Assembly: GCF_014117445.1 (NCBI RefSeq)
Contig: NZ_CP059851.1
Location: 1,922,001-1,986,000, forward strand
Source of the DNA: Sandaracinobacteroides saxicola
GTDB lineage: Bacteria; Pseudomonadota; Alphaproteobacteria; Sphingomonadales; Sphingomonadaceae
Reading direction: 5' to 3'
Length of the DNA stretch: 64,000 nucleotides
Positions 53,814 to 60,887 of the stretch are shown here, piece after piece. The number at the start of each line of letters is the position of its first letter. The first letter of the stretch is position 1. Under the pieces are notes generated by a model. The model saw nothing but the letters and a program-made list of their open reading frames with translations. It did not search any database and had not been told where the DNA came from. Made by a program: the position numbers and the translations under genes.

Positions 53814-55748
53814 GTGACCCTGAAATGGAACTGCCTGGAATCGGTCGCCGCTATCGCTGTCGGCGCCGCCGCCTGCTTCCTCACCGGCCGTCCTGACACC
53901 GGCATCATCGTCGGCAGCGCGGTGGGCGGTGCCAAGCTGGCCGGCCTGCTCGGCGAAGCCCGTCAAAGCCACGGCATCGAAAGCGAAGCGGAACTCACCC
54001 GCATCCGCAATGACATTCTCGCCGAATGGGAAGCATGTTATCCCGATGGCGCCGATCGGTTCGATCTCGATTCCGCCGACAACGCCCTGGCCCGCCTGTT
54101 GCCACGCGCGATGCCCGATACCGACACGCTAGGGCGCCTCGTCGCCACCTTCGATTATCCCGGCCAGGTCGCAGATCTGGTGATCGCGTCCCTCGCGCGG
54201 CGCGATAGTCGCTTCGAGCCCGATGGCATCGAACGCCGCTTCGCCCGCACCGTCATCATCGCCGCGCTCGATTCTGCCCTCGTCAACCCGGCCTATACCC
54301 AACAGCTTATCGTCCCGATGCTGCGCGGCTTGGGCGAAGCAGTGGCCCGCGTCGAGGCAGGGGTGGGGCGGGTTGAATCCGGCCAACACAATATCATCGC
54401 CAAACTCGATGGTCTCGAAGCAGCCATCGCCCGCATCCAGGCCGCATCGCCCTCCCCCGCCATCGCCGAAACCGCCGTGCAGACCCTCACCACTCTCGCC
54501 CAGTCCCCTGATCCCGCCCTGCGCGCCGTTGCCGACGCGGATTCCGCCGGCGATCCGGACGCCGCCTACGCGCAGCTCATGGCCCTCGGCGAAGCTGACG
54601 TGACCACCGCCGCCGACCGCTTCCGCAACGCCGCCGCCCTCGCCGCTCCCTTCAATGTCACCCGCGCCATCGCCGCCTACGCCCGCGCCACCGATCTCGA
54701 CCCCCATGACTTCTGGACCTGGATCAACCTTGTCCGCCTCCATGTTGCCGAAGGAAGCCTTCCCGCCGCCCGCGCCACGCTCGACCGCGCCGCACAAATT
54801 GTTGGCGATGAGCGCGAGCAATCGATCGTCGCCAATGAACGCGGCGACATCGCCGTCGCCGAGGGCGACCTCCCCGCCGCCCGCGCCGCCTACGCCGCCA
54901 GCCTCGCCATCGCCGAACGCCTCGCTGCCCGCGACCCCGGCAACAGCGCGCGGCAGCGCGACCTCTCCATCAGTCACAACAAGCTCGGCGACATCGCTGT
55001 CGCCGAAGGCGACCTCCCCGCTGCCCGCGCCGCCTACGCCGCCAGCCTCGCCATCGCCGAACGCCTCGCCGCCCGCGACCCCGGCAACAGCGAATGGCAG
55101 CGCGACCTCTCCGTCAGCCACGATCGCCTTGGCAACATCGCCCGCGCCGAGGGCAACCTCCCCGCCGCCCGCGCCGCCTACGTCGCCAGCCTCGCCATCC
55201 GCGACCGCCTCGCCGCCCGCGACCCCGGCAACAGCGAGTGGCAGCGCGACCTCTCCGTCAGCCACAACAAGCTCGGCGACATCGCCCGCGCCGAGGGCGA
55301 CCTCCCCGCCGCCCGCGCCGCCTACGCCGCCGACCTCGCCATCGCCGAACGCCTCGCTGCCCGCGACCCCGGCAACAGCGAGTGGCAGCGCGACCTCTCC
55401 GTCAGCCACGAACGCCTTGGCGACATCGCCCGCGCCGAGGGCGACCTCCCCGCCGCCCGCGCCGCCTACGCCGCCGGCCTCGCCATCCGCGAAAGCCTCG
55501 CCGCCCGCGACCCCGGCAACAGCAAATGGCAGCGCGACCTCTCCGTCAGCCACGAACGCCTCGGCGACATCGCCGTCGCCGAGGGCGATCTCCCCGCCGC
55601 CTTCGCCTGCTATCGCCGCAGCCTGCCCATCGCCCAGGCACTTGCCGAAAAATGGCCCACCAACCCCGGCTTTGCCAAAGACCTTGCCTTCACTCGCCAG
55701 CGCCTCGCTACCCTGGAGGCCGAGTTGCGCGGCCGAACTACCGACTGA
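53814..55748 (+). CDS. TPR-repeat protein with hydrophobic N-terminus
   Basis: A 644-residue protein from GTG 53814 (GGAGG site before it). The N-terminus has a hydrophobic glycine-rich stretch (AAIAVGAAACFLTG, then IIVGSAVGGAKLAGLLG), possibly membrane-inserted. A helical region of unknown type runs to about residue 240, then a TPR region. From 54843, six 48-residue (144-base) repeats beginning GDIAVAEGDLPAARAAYAAS and ending in DLSVSH are nearly identical. This architecture resembles the TPR sensor halves of bacterial conflict or signalling proteins, but no NTPase or effector domain is seen. Function unknown. Confidence 0.7.
   Translation: MTLKWNCLESVAAIAVGAAACFLTGRPDTGIIVGSAVGGAKLAGLLGEARQSHGIESEAELTRIRNDILAEWEACYPDGADRFDLDSADNALARLLPRAMPDTDTLGRLVATFDYPGQVADLVIASLARRDSRFEPDGIERRFARTVIIAALDSALVNPAYTQQLIVPMLRGLGEAVARVEAGVGRVESGQHNIIAKLDGLEAAIARIQAASPSPAIAETAVQTLTTLAQSPDPALRAVADADSAGDPDAAYAQLMALGEADVTTAADRFRNAAALAAPFNVTRAIAAYARATDLDPHDFWTWINLVRLHVAEGSLPAARATLDRAAQIVGDEREQSIVANERGDIAVAEGDLPAARAAYAASLAIAERLAARDPGNSARQRDLSISHNKLGDIAVAEGDLPAARAAYAASLAIAERLAARDPGNSEWQRDLSVSHDRLGNIARAEGNLPAARAAYVASLAIRDRLAARDPGNSEWQRDLSVSHNKLGDIARAEGDLPAARAAYAADLAIAERLAARDPGNSEWQRDLSVSHERLGDIARAEGDLPAARAAYAAGLAIRESLAARDPGNSKWQRDLSVSHERLGDIAVAEGDLPAAFACYRRSLPIAQALAEKWPTNPGFAKDLAFTRQRLATLEAELRGRTTD
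54843..55600 (+). repeat. 144-base tandem repeat inside the TPR gene
   Basis: Units begin at 54843, 54987, 55131, 55275, 55419 and 55563, exactly 144 bases (48 codons) apart and nearly identical in DNA. The high DNA identity means recent expansion or gene conversion, and repeat number may vary between strains. Confidence 0.85.
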
Positions 55749-55899
55749 CTCGCCATCATGCCGCCACCGGTGCCAGCAATCCTCCCCGCCACGAATTATC
55801 TTGCCAAAACTGAAGAAGCATGATAACCATATTGGCATTATATAGCTTTCGTTTAGTAGAGGTGACGCTCACACGGCCCTGGAAAAAACCCCCGAAATC

Positions 55900-56010
55900 C
55901 CTAACCCCTTGATTCAGGCTGTCACTTTTTTCGCAAAACCTTCCAGATTTCCTATCCGCAATAAACCAACAGCCTCACCCACCCGTCACCCCGGGCTCAA
56001 CCCGGGGCCC
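55900..56010. repeat. Dispersed repeat A (copy A2) plus REP palindrome
   Basis: Starts CCCTTGATTCAGGCTGTCAC (55906) and matches 48668 onward through TTCCAGATTTCCT and CCAACAGCCTCACCCACC, then the REP unit GTCACCCCGGGCTCAACCCGG (55985). The 55749-55899 stretch before it is AT-richer and holds no recognisable gene. Confidence 0.75.
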
Positions 56011-56062
56011 ATTCGACACTCAGCCCACGCCATCATCCCACCCTCCCACACACACCCCGTCC

Positions 56063-56081
56063 TGCTGAACTTGGTTCAGCA
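56063..56081. repeat. Short perfect hairpin repeat
   Basis: TGCTGAAC-TTG-GTTCAGCA, followed by TCCATGG. This is a widespread REP unit type in sphingomonads and Caulobacter-like genomes (from general knowledge). Confidence 0.6.
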
Positions 56082-56136
56082 TCCATGGCGCCACCAACAC
56101 CCAACGTGGTGCAGAAAACCGACCATTTCCGCCAAC

Positions 56137-56187
56137 CCCTTGATTCAGAACGCCACTTTTTTCGACGAACCTTCCAAAATCCTACAA
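56137..56187. repeat. Dispersed repeat A (partial copy A3)
   Basis: CCCTTGATTCAG at 56137 followed by CGCCACTTTTTTCGACGAACC and TTCCAAAATCCT, a diverged partial copy of the repeat at 48668 and 55906. It runs directly into module B5. Confidence 0.6.
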
Positions 56188-56405
56188 CCCCTGCGCGGCC
56201 AAGCCGCGCGAACTCGGGCAGCGGTCGAGGCGGAGAGCGCGAAAGAAGGAAAGAAAAAAAGAACAAAAAAAGCGGGCAAAGCCCGCTTGTCGGACGTGTC
56301 GGTCGGCCACCGGCCGCCCGCACGCCGGCCAGGCACCGGCGGGAGTCGAGCCGTTTCAGAAAATTGCTGCGCAATTTTCCTCCAACGGCTACGCCCCGCC
56401 GGGCC
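56187..56405. repeat. Intergenic mosaic with terminator and hairpin module (copy B5)
   Basis: Homologous to 48888-49081 over about 200 bases: GCGCGGCCAAGCCGCGC, an A-rich stretch, the stem AAGCGGGC/GCCCGCTT (56270-56277, 56281-56288), TCGGACGTGTCGG, linker GCACGCCGGCCAGGC, and a hairpin GAAAATTGC/GCAATTTTC (about 56357-56380). Unlike the other copies it precedes a plus-strand gene (queE) rather than following a minus-strand gene, so its terminator points away from queE. Confidence 0.75.
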
Positions 56406-57035
56406 ATGTACACCATCCGCGAACTCTTCCTCACCCTCCAGGGCGAAGGCGCGCAAACCGGCATGCGCGCCGTCTTCCTCCGCTTTGCCGGCTGCAACCT
56501 CTGGTCCGGCCGAGAGGCCGACCGCGCCACCGCCACCTGCACCTTCTGCGACACCGACTTCGTCGGCACCGGCGGCCCCGGCGGCGGCAAATTCGCCGAC
56601 GCCGCCACCCTCGCCGCCGCCGTCGCCGCCACCTGGGGGCCCAGCCCCGCCCACCGCCTCGTCGTCTGCACCGGCGGCGAGCCGCTGCTGCAACTCGATG
56701 CCCCCCTCATCGATGCCCTCCACGCCCACGGCTTCCGCATCGCCGTCGAAACCAACGGCACCATCGCCGCGCCGGCGGGCATCGACTGGCTCTGCGTCAG
56801 CCCCAAGGCCGGCAGCACCACCGTCCAGCGCGCCGGCCACGAACTGAAACTCGTCTTCCCGCAACCCGCCCTCCCGCCGGAGGCGGTCGAAACCTGGCGC
56901 TTCGACCATTATTTCCTGCAACCCATGGACAGCCCCCACCAGGCCGCTAACATCCAGGCGGCCATCGCCTACATCCTCGACCACCCGCAATGGCGCCTCA
57001 GCCTCCAGACCCACAAGGTCACGGGCATCGCATGA
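56406..57035 (+). CDS. queE: 7-carboxy-7-deazaguanine synthase
   Basis: A 209-residue radical-SAM enzyme of queuosine precursor synthesis. The cluster cysteines have the C-x14-C-x2-C spacing (residues 30, 45, 48; AGCNLWSGREADR to CTFCDTDF), which marks the QueE subtype with an extended cluster loop. TLQGEGAQTG and CTGGEPLLQLD are conserved. It starts at ATG 56406 directly after a hairpin-rich module, without a clear promoter. It is followed 13 bases later by a small ribbon-helix-helix gene. Confidence 0.93.
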   Translation: MYTIRELFLTLQGEGAQTGMRAVFLRFAGCNLWSGREADRATATCTFCDTDFVGTGGPGGGKFADAATLAAAVAATWGPSPAHRLVVCTGGEPLLQLDAPLIDALHAHGFRIAVETNGTIAAPAGIDWLCVSPKAGSTTVQRAGHELKLVFPQPALPPEAVETWRFDHYFLQPMDSPHQAANIQAAIAYILDHPQWRLSLQTHKVTGIA

Positions 57036-57048
57036 CCGGCGCCACCGC

Positions 57049-57261
57049 ATGAGCCTCATCCGCCGCTCCGTCACGCTTCAGGGCCACCGCACCTCGCTCG
57101 CCCTCGAACCCGAATATTGGGCCGAGCTCGATGCCGCCGCCAGGGACCGCAACCTCAGCCGCAACGCCCTCGTCGCCGAAATCGACGAAGCCCGCACCAC
57201 CCTCCTCGCCAGCGCCATCCGCGTCTGGCTCCTCAATCGCCTGAAAGCGCAGCAGTCATGA
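57049..57261 (+). CDS. Small ribbon-helix-helix domain protein
   Basis: A 70-residue protein with RRSVTLQGHRTSLALEPEYWAEL, then RDRNLSRNALVAEIDEAR, the pattern of the alphaproteobacterial ribbon-helix-helix group (RHH_4-like), which is predicted to bind DNA. The end is a hydrophobic helix (LLASAIRVWLLNRL). It sits between queE and a secreted protein gene, with overlap to the latter (ATGA). No toxin partner is visible, so it is more likely a regulator than an antitoxin. Confidence 0.75.
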   Translation: MSLIRRSVTLQGHRTSLALEPEYWAELDAAARDRNLSRNALVAEIDEARTTLLASAIRVWLLNRLKAQQS

Positions 57262-57842
57262 TCGCCGCCACCGCCATCGCCGCCCTCGCACTCGCCGCCA
57301 CAACACCGGCCACCATCACCGATTGCGACCGCCTCGCCGCCCACCCCAGCGACCCCGACCGCGTCGCCCCCGGCGTCGCCCAGCCGCAGGTCGATCTCGC
57401 CCGCGCCATCCCCGCCTGCCAGGCCGCCGTCGCCGCCGACCCCGCCAATCCCCGTCTCAACTATCAGCTCGCCCGTACGCTCGGCTACGCCGGCCGCGGC
57501 GCCGAAGCCGGTCCCTATCGAGACGCGGCGGTCAAGGCCGACTATCCCCAGGCGCTGTTCGTCGTCGGCTTCATCACCCTGTTCGGCCTCAATGCCGTGC
57601 CCGCCGACCCCTGCCGCGCCGCCGACCTCATCCGCCGCTCCGCGCTCAAGGGCCGCCTCGCCGGCCAGCTCGGCTTCCCCGCCTACGCGCTGGCCGGCCG
57701 GTTCAAGGGCTGCCCCACCCCCATCGTCAAAAGCGAAATGCAGGCCTTCGTCGAAGCCGCGGCAAAGACCGTCGGCACAGACTATTTCCAGGGCCTGCTG
57801 GTCGAAAGCCTGCGCCGCGAACTCGCCGCCCTGCCCGATTAA
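57258..57842 (+). CDS. Secreted Sel1/TPR-like protein
   Basis: A 194-residue protein with a short signal peptide (AATAIAALALAATTPA). Helical repeats follow: AIPACQAAVAADPANPRLNYQLARTLGYAGRG, then YPQALFVVGFITLFG and AADLIRRSALKGRLAGQLGFPAYALA. Four cysteines (DCDRLA, PACQAA, DPCRAAD, KGCPTP) suggest disulfides in the periplasm. Coupled to the ribbon-helix-helix gene. Its stop shares the TTAA palindrome with the stop of the convergent DUF924 gene. Confidence 0.68.
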   Translation: MIAATAIAALALAATTPATITDCDRLAAHPSDPDRVAPGVAQPQVDLARAIPACQAAVAADPANPRLNYQLARTLGYAGRGAEAGPYRDAAVKADYPQALFVVGFITLFGLNAVPADPCRAADLIRRSALKGRLAGQLGFPAYALAGRFKGCPTPIVKSEMQAFVEAAAKTVGTDYFQGLLVESLRRELAALPD

Positions 57843-58390
57843 AAGCCGTCCGGATTGTCCCGCAGAAACGCCACCTCCGCCGCCGTCGAAACCCGCCCCA
57901 ACGCCGCATTGCGCGCCGGGAACCGCCCGAACCGCGCAATGGCCTCCCGATGCCGCCGGGCGAAATCCACCACATCGCCCAGCCCCAGCCGCGCCGCCTC
58001 CGCCACCATCCGGTCCTGATCCGCCAGCACCTCGCTGTGCATCAGCGGCAGCAACAGGAACTGCTGTTCGGTTGCATCCAATCGTTCCAAGTCGCCCCGC
58101 GCCAGCGCCGCCTTCGTCAACCCCAGCGCCACCCCGTCCTGCGCGAACGCCCGCCCGTCATCCCGGAACAGGTTGCGGGAAAACTGGTCCAGCACGATCA
58201 CCGCCGCCAGCAATCCCCGCGCCGTCGCCACCCAATCCTCCGGCACTGCTTCGGACAACCGCGCATGCAGCCCGCCGAACCGCGCGGCGATCGCTGCGTC
58301 CAGCGCCGCATCCCGGGCAAAGCGCTTCTCCGCCGGCGTCTCCGCCAGCCAGAAGTCCAGCACGCCCTGCGCCTCCGCCGTTATGCTCAC
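57839..58390 (-). CDS. DUF924-family protein
   Basis: A 183-residue helical protein with the DUF924 hallmarks: GVLDFWLAETPAEKRFARDA at the start, VIVLDQFSRNLFRDDGRAFA in the middle, EQQFLLLPLMHSE, and the end GRFPARNAALGR. The family is TPR-like in fold and of unknown function, common in proteobacteria. It begins at GTG overlapping the upstream hydrolase stop (GTGA) and is the last gene of a minus-strand row of four. Confidence 0.85.
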   Translation of the reverse strand: MSITAEAQGVLDFWLAETPAEKRFARDAALDAAIAARFGGLHARLSEAVPEDWVATARGLLAAVIVLDQFSRNLFRDDGRAFAQDGVALGLTKAALARGDLERLDATEQQFLLLPLMHSEVLADQDRMVAEAARLGLGDVVDFARRHREAIARFGRFPARNAALGRVSTAAEVAFLRDNPDGF

Positions 58391-59088
58391 CGGCTCAACC
58401 GATCGATCACCGCCGCCAGCTCGGCCGGCGCCGTCACCGGCAGGTCGTGCCCGCTGTCGATCGTCACCACCGGCCAGCCCGCCGCCCGCGCCTGCGCCAG
58501 CCCCCGCCTCGGCCCGTCCAGGCTGTTGCCCGCCGCCTCGACATAGGTCTTGGGCACCGCGGCATGGCGATCCGGCAGCGCCGGCAGCTCATCCGCCAGG
58601 CAGCGCCACGGCAGCGGCGTCAGCCGCCGCTTCACCCAGGGATACCCCGGATGATCCGCCGGCACGTCGAACTCGGTCGGATCGAGCGGCGGCAGCGCCA
58701 GCCCGCCGGAAACCAGCCGCGCCCGCGCGGCTTCCACCGCTTCCGCCGGCGCGCCGCTCAGCAGCGATTGCCCCGGCACCGCCGGCACGGCATCCACCAA
58801 CACCAGCCGCGCGATCGCCGGATGCGCCGTCGCCAGCGCGCCGGGCATCCCGCCATAGCTGTGCACCGCCAGCGTCGCCTCGCGGACTTCCTCCGCCTCC
58901 GCCACCGCCATGATGTCCGCCGCATGCTGTACCACGCCGGTCTCCGCGCTCAACAGATGCACCCGTTCCCCCATGCCGGTCAGCGTCGGCACCAGCACCC
59001 GATGCCCCCGCCCCCGCAGGTCCGCCGCCACATCGCGCCAGCACCAGCCGCCATGCCACGCCCCGTGCACCAGGATGATGTCAGCCAT
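58387..59088 (-). CDS. Alpha/beta hydrolase (esterase-like)
   Basis: A 233-residue hydrolase from ATG 59088. Marks: ILVHGAWHGGWCWRDVAADL with the oxyanion region, LTGMGERVHLL, the nucleophile elbow VHSYGGMPG, a probable acid, and the histidine in IDSGHDLPVTAP. This type resembles plant-like methyl esterases or MenH/salicylate-esterase relatives. It overlaps the GFA gene stop by 8 bases and the DUF924 start by 4. Substrate unknown. Confidence 0.85.
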   Translation of the reverse strand: MADIILVHGAWHGGWCWRDVAADLRGRGHRVLVPTLTGMGERVHLLSAETGVVQHAADIMAVAEAEEVREATLAVHSYGGMPGALATAHPAIARLVLVDAVPAVPGQSLLSGAPAEAVEAARARLVSGGLALPPLDPTEFDVPADHPGYPWVKRRLTPLPWRCLADELPALPDRHAAVPKTYVEAAGNSLDGPRRGLAQARAAGWPVVTIDSGHDLPVTAPAELAAVIDRLSR

Positions 59089-59497
59089 GCCTTGCCCCCT
59101 GCGCCACGCTTTGAAGAAAATGCTGCGATGCCGGCACCTGCACCCAGGGATGCGCGCTTTCCTCCCACACCGACCGCAACGGCGGCGGCGCGTCCGGATC
59201 GGCGAAGGCACCCACCGGAATGCCGATCATGCCCGGCCGCAGGCTGGCGCGGAACCATATGGTGGCCCCGCACCGCGGGCAGAACCACTGGTCGAACACG
59301 CCGCCACTTGCCGTCGGCCGCGCGAAATGCCGTGCCTCTCCCACCGTTACCACGTCCGCCTCGGCAAAATAGGCCCCCACCCCGAACGGCGAGCCGCTCC
59401 GCTTCTGGCATGCCCGGCAATGGCAGGCGACCACCGCCGGGCTGTGCGCCGGCACCGTCGCCCGCAGCGCGCCGCAACTGCACTCAGCCGTCGGCAT
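59081..59497 (-). CDS. GFA-family zinc protein (Gfa/CENP-V type)
   Basis: A 138-residue protein with the zinc-ligand set of the GFA domain: CSCGALRATV, VVACHCRACQKRSGSPFG and FCPRCGATIWFR. GFA domains bind zinc and, in one case, glutathione-formaldehyde adducts; many have unknown roles. It overlaps the gene upstream by 14 bases and the one downstream by 8, so the row is tightly coupled. The ATG at 59497 starts just before CSCG. Confidence 0.88.
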   Translation of the reverse strand: MPTAECSCGALRATVPAHSPAVVACHCRACQKRSGSPFGVGAYFAEADVVTVGEARHFARPTASGGVFDQWFCPRCGATIWFRASLRPGMIGIPVGAFADPDAPPPLRSVWEESAHPWVQVPASQHFLQSVAQGARHG

Positions 59498-59849
59498 CCG
59501 CCGTCTCCCACCAATCGAATGTCCGCCGCTGGATGTCGCGCACATAGGCCGCCGCCGCCGGTCCCACGAACGGCCCCGTCCATTCCGCCTGCGCCGGATG
59601 CTTGGACAACCACCACCCCTGCCCCGGCAACCGGTCCGATCCCCGTACCACCAGCACCGCCAGCTCCGGCCGGTCCTTGCCGCGCTGCACCTGGTCCACG
59701 CTGTCCAGCGCCGCGCACAGCGCCCCCACCTGGAACCGCTGGAACGGCAGGCCGAACGCCGCGAAGACCTCGCCATAGGTCACGCTCTCGCGCACCTTCG
59801 CTGCCGCGATCAGATAGGCCTCGAGTTCATCCACCGGAAACGAGCTCAC
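59484..59849 (-). CDS. Small protein with possible MGMT/ATL-like DNA-binding domain
   Basis: A 121-residue protein from GTG 59849. The segment ESVTYGEVFAAFGLPFQRFQVGALCAALDSVD resembles the winged-helix part of alkyltransferase-like (ATL/MGMT) proteins, where T-Y-G-E and R-x-V-G are conserved. The PCHR active site is absent, so it is not a methyltransferase. The C-terminal half (QGWWLSKHPAQAEWTGPF) is not typical. The assignment is weak. It starts the minus-strand row of four and diverges from hemB. Confidence 0.45.
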   Translation of the reverse strand: MSSFPVDELEAYLIAAAKVRESVTYGEVFAAFGLPFQRFQVGALCAALDSVDQVQRGKDRPELAVLVVRGSDRLPGQGWWLSKHPAQAEWTGPFVGPAAAAYVRDIQRRTFDWWETADADG

Positions 59850-59894
59850 ACCCGCCGTCTAGCGCGCTCATTCCGCCCGCGCTATGCCCCTCTG

Positions 59895-60887
59895 ATGCAT
59901 CTCGGTCAGTTTCCGCACACCCGCCTCCGCCGCACCCGCGCCTCCGCCTGGAGCCGCGCCATGGTCGCCGAAACCCGCGCCCACCCCTCCGACCTGATCT
60001 GGCCGCTGTTCGTCACCGACGGCAGCAATGTCGAACAACCGATCGCCACCATGCCCGGCGTCTGCCGCCACAGTATCGACCGCCTGCCTGATCTGGCCCG
60101 CCGCGCCGCCGACCTCGGCATCCCCTGCCTCGCCCTCTTCCCCAACACGCCCGCCGACCGCCGCACCCCCGGCGGCGAGGAAGCGCTCAACCCCGACAAT
60201 CTGATCTGCCGCGGCATGCGCGCCATCAAGGACAGCGGTGTTGCCATCGGCCTCCTCGCCGACGTCGCGCTCGACCCCTACACCAGCCACGGTCACGATG
60301 GTCTGCTGCACGAAGACGGCCGCATCCTGAACGACGCGACCGTCGCCATCCTCGCCGGACAGGCGCTCAACCAGGCCCGCGCCGGCGCCGACATCATCGC
60401 GCCCAGCGACATGATGGACGGCCGCATCGCCGCCATCCGCGCCGCGCTGGAGGCGGACGGCCATCACGACGTGCAGATCATGGCCTACGCCGCCAAATAT
60501 GCCAGCGGCTTCTACGGCCCCTTCCGCGACGCCGTCGGCGCCGCCGGCTACCTGAAGGGCGACAAGAAAACCTACCAGATGGACCCCGCCAATGCCGAGG
60601 AAGCCCTGCGCGAAGTCGCCATGGACATCGCCGAGGGTGCCGACAGCGTCATGGTCAAACCCGGCCTGCCCTATCTGGACATCGTCGCCCGCGTGAAAGC
60701 CGAATTCCGCGTGCCCGTCTTCGCCTATCAGGTCAGCGGCGAATATGCGATGGTGGAGGCCGCCGTCGCCGCCGGCATGATGGAGCGCGACCGCGTCATC
60801 CTGGAAACGCTCACCGCCTTCAAGCGCGCTGGCGCCGCCGGCGTCCTCACCTACCACGCACCGCGGCTTGCGGAATTGCTGGCATGA
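59895..60887 (+). CDS. hemB: Delta-aminolevulinic acid dehydratase (porphobilinogen synthase)
   Basis: A 330-residue haem-pathway enzyme that joins two ALA molecules. Family marks: RLRRTRASAWSRAMVAE, DLIWPLFVTDG, LLADVALDPYTSHGHDG, IIAPSDMMDGRI with the first active-site lysine nearby, SVMVKPGLPYLD (Schiff-base lysine), and YQVSGEYAM. The zinc cysteine triad of animal enzymes is replaced here (ALDPYTSHGHDG), which is the magnesium-type site. Its stop overlaps the aminopeptidase start (ATGA). Confidence 0.95.
   Translation: MHLGQFPHTRLRRTRASAWSRAMVAETRAHPSDLIWPLFVTDGSNVEQPIATMPGVCRHSIDRLPDLARRAADLGIPCLALFPNTPADRRTPGGEEALNPDNLICRGMRAIKDSGVAIGLLADVALDPYTSHGHDGLLHEDGRILNDATVAILAGQALNQARAGADIIAPSDMMDGRIAAIRAALEADGHHDVQIMAYAAKYASGFYGPFRDAVGAAGYLKGDKKTYQMDPANAEEALREVAMDIAEGADSVMVKPGLPYLDIVARVKAEFRVPVFAYQVSGEYAMVEAAVAAGMMERDRVILETLTAFKRAGAAGVLTYHAPRLAELLA

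Noticed and set aside
54843-55600. Regular 144-base repeats that might suggest a CRISPR array
   Set aside because: The repeats are in frame, lack unique spacers and encode TPR-like helices; no cas genes are present.
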